From Microcoleus asticus IPMA8 (lineage in GTDB: Bacteria; Cyanobacteriota; Cyanobacteriia; Cyanobacteriales; Microcoleaceae): a DNA stretch of 35,705 nucleotides. Each line of letters begins with the position of its first letter. The stretch's first letter is position 1. The DNA is taken from the NCBI RefSeq assembly GCF_013179805.1, contig NZ_SRRZ01000074.1, forward strand, positions 1 through 35,705, read 5' to 3'. The translations under genes were made by a program, and so were the position numbers. The notes beneath the pieces were generated by a model. That model searched no databases. It saw only the letters and a program-made list of their open reading frames with translations, and was not told the DNA's origin. Shown one piece after another: positions 32,773-35,705 of the stretch.

Positions 32773-33999
32773 TCAAGAATTTGCCAAGGTAAATTGGTGC
32801 GAGTTCAATATATCAGGGCGGCGAATTGCTAAAGGGTGGCGATCGCCTTTTACCTTCAAATACTTGTCAGCTATTTGCAAAACCTGTTCTGGATCGGCCG
32901 GCTTGCTCAAAAAATCGGAAGCGCCTGTAAATTTCGCTCGCGTGCGGTCAATTATACTATCTTTACCGGTCAAAAACACGATCGGAGTTTCCCGAAAAGC
33001 CGGTGTCTTCCGCAAAAAATTGCACAAAGCAAAGCCGCTTGTCTTGGGCATCACCACGTCCATAAAAATTAAAGCAGGCTTGTGTTTGGCCAGAATGCCC
33101 ACTCCCTGCATCGGGTCTTGAATTTTTAGGACTCGATACCCCTCCGGCAATAAAATTTGCTCTAAAAATTCGCATACTGTCGGACTGTCATCGACACAGG
33201 CAATCAAAGGGCGACCCGGTTGGGCGATCGCCGCGGCAAGGCGCCACTGTTCTATAGGTGACGGCAAGTCTGGTACTGTTCGGAAATTTACTAAACCTTG
33301 CTTCATGTAATTAACTAAAGCGCGAGTTGCCACTGTCACGCACTGCTTTTTCTTAAATGCAATATCCCAAAGAGTATTCTCGCCGTTAAATACGTTAGCC
33401 AAAGCGATCAAAGAATTAGAACTAAATCGATTTTCCTGCAACTTGGCCGACGCTTTTAAAAGCGGTGCTTGTTCTGGATCTACCAGCCACAAACCCATTT
33501 CTTTCCACTTCTGCCAAATTTGTTGTGTAGAGCACATAATCTTCTCTACTTCCGTCAAAGACAGCAGTAAAGAAGAGGTAATTGTAGAAAAATATTTTTG
33601 GGACGGACGCCACTCCCGGCGCAAACCCGATTGACCCATCAGAGCAAAGAACACTTCGGAAAGGCTGGTGTGGACGATCGCCTTTGCTTGTTCCAGACTC
33701 ATTTCGCTGGCTGCTACCCCTCGCTGAAGCAGTTGATATTCCCAGAGTTCTCCAGCATCGAGGTCTCTGAGATCCACTTGAAAGTTTCGACAGTGTTGCC
33801 CGATCGCCCTGTACCAGCGCCTCGATCTGTGCGTTCCTCCTGTGGCATAAACCAAACAACCCTGAAAAAAGTAAAGTTGCCACTGTTGTTCCCCTTGTTC
33901 TAACAACAATTTCCCCGTTGCTTGTTTCTGGCTGAGTACAGCCAGAGTATGGGACAACATTTTGTATCCGATTGCGGTAGCAGACATATCAACTCGCAT
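32773..33999 (-). CDS. PatA-type response regulator (DUF4388-like + REC)
   Basis: 408 residues. The N-terminal half (about 14-240) is the PatA/DUF4388 module: LAVLSQKQATGKLLLEQGEQ, QLYFFQGCLVYATGGTHRSR and NVFNGENTLWDIA. The C-terminal REC domain (about 264-385) has the acidic pair D270/D271 (LIACVDDSPTV), the phospho-acceptor D314 (IFMDVVMPK), T344 (VFLTGKD) and K366 (LSKPAD), so it is phosphorylatable. PatA-type regulators act in heterocyst patterning or, as PixG/PilG-like first genes, in pilus motility. Here no che-like operon follows, so the partner kinase is unknown. No DNA-binding domain is present. Confidence 0.92.
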   Translation of the reverse strand: MRVDMSATAIGYKMLSHTLAVLSQKQATGKLLLEQGEQQWQLYFFQGCLVYATGGTHRSRRWYRAIGQHCRNFQVDLRDLDAGELWEYQLLQRGVAASEMSLEQAKAIVHTSLSEVFFALMGQSGLRREWRPSQKYFSTITSSLLLSLTEVEKIMCSTQQIWQKWKEMGLWLVDPEQAPLLKASAKLQENRFSSNSLIALANVFNGENTLWDIAFKKKQCVTVATRALVNYMKQGLVNFRTVPDLPSPIEQWRLAAAIAQPGRPLIACVDDSPTVCEFLEQILLPEGYRVLKIQDPMQGVGILAKHKPALIFMDVVMPKTSGFALCNFLRKTPAFRETPIVFLTGKDSIIDRTRAKFTGASDFLSKPADPEQVLQIADKYLKVKGDRHPLAIRRPDILNSHQFTLANS

Positions 34000-34203
34000 C
34001 CCCTGTACTCTGTTTGTACCATTATATCGCTGCCCAGTTGTGAAATATAACAGTAATATTACTGAATTTGGGTCAATAAAAACAACTAATCCTGCGAATT
34101 TACCCCCCTCAGGGAGTGATTCCCCTCAGGAGTTTTAGCTATGAAGATGCAGCGCCTATTTGCACTATTAACTAACAAAAAAAATACTGCTTATGACTAA
34201 TAA

Positions 34204-34434
34204 CTAATTCCCCTCGCTATCTTTCGGAGGTACTGGATCGTAACCCCCTGGATGAAAAGGATGACAGCGCAAAATCCGCTTAACCGCCATCGAGCCGCCG
34301 CGGCCCGCCCCAAATCTTTCTATTGCTTCGATCGCGTATTGCGAACAACTTGGTTGAAATCTACAGGCGTTAGGCAGGTAAGGAGAAATCCCCATTTTGT
34401 AGCCTCGGATTAATCCGATTAGCAATATTTTCAC
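34204..34434 (-). CDS. yidD: Membrane protein insertion efficiency factor YidD
   Basis: 76 residues, the normal length. The amphipathic start MKILLIGLIRGYKMGISPYL is followed by the signature NACRFQPSCSQYAIEAIERF with paired Cys, then ILRCHPFHPGGYDPVPP. It is thought to help YidC insert membrane proteins at the inner (and perhaps thylakoid) membrane. In many bacteria it sits beside rnpA/yidC; here it is on its own between a Rossmann remnant and the response regulator. Confidence 0.96.
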   Translation of the reverse strand: MKILLIGLIRGYKMGISPYLPNACRFQPSCSQYAIEAIERFGAGRGGSMAVKRILRCHPFHPGGYDPVPPKDSEGN

Positions 34435-34460
34435 AATTTTTACCTCAGCGATTGATTAGA

Positions 34461-34568
34461 TTAATAGCAAAATCTCGTTCTGTACGGCTGTAAACTAGGT
34501 GAATCGAGGGCATTCCCAGCGGTTAGAATTCCGCCAACTTTTCCATTACCAATTATACCTATTTTCAT
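34461..34568 (-). pseudogene. Truncated Rossmann-fold oxidoreductase start
   Basis: A 35-codon frame from ATG 34568 begins MKIGIIGNGKVGGILTAGNA, the dinucleotide-binding start (GxGxxGG) of F420/NADP-reductase-like proteins, and then runs into unrelated sequence and TAA at 34461. A second frame (LGMPSIHLVYSRTERDFAIN) overlaps the same DNA. The rest of the enzyme (over 150 residues expected) is missing, so this is a remnant or a chance match in 17 residues. Confidence 0.35.
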
Positions 34569-34581
34569 TTTTTTTAGATAA

Positions 34582-35523
34582 CTAAAGCACAATTTGAGGA
34601 GATAATATGGTACTTGTCTCTGAGTTAGCTACTTGACCGATACCTAAAAATTTACCGTCTCGATCGTAAACCTGCAAGGGATAGGGAGGTTGGAGTATTG
34701 GGTTGTGGAGGGGATTGTTGCTAGTTTCCTCCTCTCCCCCGATCGGCGTTTCGGGAATCGGGAGGCGCTGACCTTGAAACCAGCGTTTGGTATATTCAGG
34801 GGAAAGGACGATCGCGCCTAAATGTCCCAAAACCGCCGATGGCAAAATCGGGCAGAATTTATCCTCCTGCAATTGCAGTTCTAATTCTTCAAAACTTAGA
34901 CTTTGGTCGATCGAAAAACCGCTACTTTCAGTGCGAGTCAAACGGGCTAAAGTACCGCCTGCATTCAACACAGCGCCCAAATCCCGCGCGATCGCCCGAA
35001 CGTAAGTACCAGCCCCGCAGGCGATCGACAAATCCAATTCAGGAAAATCCCCCGGCCGCCAATCCAAGATTTCCAGCCGAAAAACCTCAACATTTCTAGC
35101 AGCAACCTCCACAGTTTCGCCTTTTCTTGCTAACTCATAAAGGCGTTTTCCTCCTACCTGAACCGCACTAAAACTAGGCGGAAATTGCTCGATTTTTCCT
35201 AGGAAATTTGGCAGTGCAGCTTGCACTTTTTCCAAACTCAACTCTGGCACCGATCGAGAATGGATAATTTCTCCTTCTAAATCGTCAGTAGCTGTAGTTA
35301 AGCCAAATCGAATCGTGCCTCGGTAAGCTTTATTGTGTTGGAGATATTGCAGCAGTCTGGTTGCTTTGCCGAGGGCGATCGGTAAAACGCCAGTCACAGC
35401 AGGATCGAGGGTTCCTCCGTGTCCAACTCGCTTGAGTTTCAATAGCCGGCGCACTCGCCCCACGCAGTCGTGAGAGGTCATGCCCGCAGGTTTGTTGAGA
35501 TTGAGAAAACCGTCAGTAGTCAT
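34582..35523 (-). CDS. truB: tRNA pseudouridine-55 synthase
   Basis: 313 residues from ATG 35523: MTTDGFLNLNKPAGMTSHDC, then VGHGGTLDPAVTGVLPIALG with the catalytic Asp, YRGTIRFGLTTATDDLEGEI, QFPPSFSAVQVGGKRLYELA and the PUA-like C-terminal end. It makes pseudouridine 55 in the T-loop of tRNAs. The frame is open 55 codons further up (to 35688), but that stretch translates the 7-bp repeat array into FFLLPSS units, so it is excluded. A short insertion-like segment (PIGGEEETSNNPLHNPILQP) sits before the last strands. Confidence 0.95.
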   Translation of the reverse strand: MTTDGFLNLNKPAGMTSHDCVGRVRRLLKLKRVGHGGTLDPAVTGVLPIALGKATRLLQYLQHNKAYRGTIRFGLTTATDDLEGEIIHSRSVPELSLEKVQAALPNFLGKIEQFPPSFSAVQVGGKRLYELARKGETVEVAARNVEVFRLEILDWRPGDFPELDLSIACGAGTYVRAIARDLGAVLNAGGTLARLTRTESSGFSIDQSLSFEELELQLQEDKFCPILPSAVLGHLGAIVLSPEYTKRWFQGQRLPIPETPIGGEEETSNNPLHNPILQPPYPLQVYDRDGKFLGIGQVANSETSTILSPQIVL

Positions 35524-35525
35524 TA

Positions 35526-35673
35526 GGAAGAAGGAAGAAGGAAGAAGGAAGAAGGAAGAAGGAACAGGGAAGAAGGAAGAAGGAAGAAGGAACAGGGAAG
35601 AAGGAAGAAGGAAGAAGGAAGAAATAAGAAGAAAGAAGGAAGAAGGAAGAAGAAAGAAGGAACAGGGAAGAAA
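35526..35673. repeat. Heptanucleotide repeat array (GGAAGAA)n upstream of truB
   Basis: About 20 units of GGAAGAA and its variants (GGAACAG, AGAAAGA) run from three bases before the truB ATG almost to the window end. The array is purine-rich on the plus strand and lies where the truB leader and promoter should be. Confidence 0.9.
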
Positions 35674-35705
35674 TAAAATAACAATCAAAGGAAAAAAACT
35701 AATAA

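Overview
The window is typical of a filamentous, Oscillatoriales-like cyanobacterium (Microcoleus/Oscillatoria type). Evidence: the octamer GCGATCGC and its core CGATCG occur throughout, genes are separated by long repeat-rich spacers, and several genes belong to cyanobacterial families: an SLH-domain OprB-type porin, a PatA-type response regulator, a single-gene glutamate synthase of about 1530 residues, and decayed CHASE/GAF-style histidine kinases. No rRNA, tRNA, CRISPR array, transposase or intact insertion sequence was recognised.

Layout. 1-2544 (-) is the 5' part of a NACHT STAND ATPase (bacterial NLR-like), preceded by a small XRE regulator (2707-2925, -). Divergent from these are an unknown 156-residue gene (3092-3562) and a modular repeat protein with a coiled coil and C-terminal TPR (3824-5923). 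6050-8530 (-) holds Ugd and Uxs, which convert UDP-glucose to UDP-glucuronate and then UDP-xylose. 8531-9903 holds only repeats and a decayed DUF433/DUF5615 toxin-antitoxin pair. 9904-13541 (+) holds acetyl-CoA synthetase, ACP phosphodiesterase and a cytosolic staphylococcal-nuclease-like protein with its own sigma70-like promoter. 13574-17510 (-) contains an SLH porin and a small secreted protein, flanked on both sides by remnants of histidine kinases. 17670-18440 is a class II glutamine amidotransferase, followed by a xisI remnant and a small unknown gene.

The most interesting locus is 19225-24521 (+): three tightly spaced genes encoding (i) a TIR domain with a C-terminal death-fold-like adaptor (effector-associated domain, EAD), (ii) a 1331-residue STAND protein that begins with a recognisably similar adaptor, then a NACHT-like P-loop NTPase and about 800 residues of TPR-like helices, and (iii) a small helical protein. 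The matching adaptors suggest that the TPR/NTPase sensor recruits the separately encoded TIR effector by homotypic contact, an NLR-like arrangement split over two genes. With the bNACHT gene at the left edge, the window has two STAND genes about 17 kb apart, which gives it a defence or programmed-death character.

The right third is housekeeping: a Nudix hydrolase, glutamate synthase (25264-29850, -), a ManC-type cupin, an A-type Fe-S carrier, a GT2 glycosyltransferase, a PatA-type response regulator, YidD and TruB. Dispersed repeats reach into or next to several reading frames (NACHT, porin, acpH, truB, the 3824 gene). In porin, acpH and truB they create false upstream starts, and I have placed starts accordingly. 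The region also shows extensive gene decay: seven remnants are called, some of them tentative.
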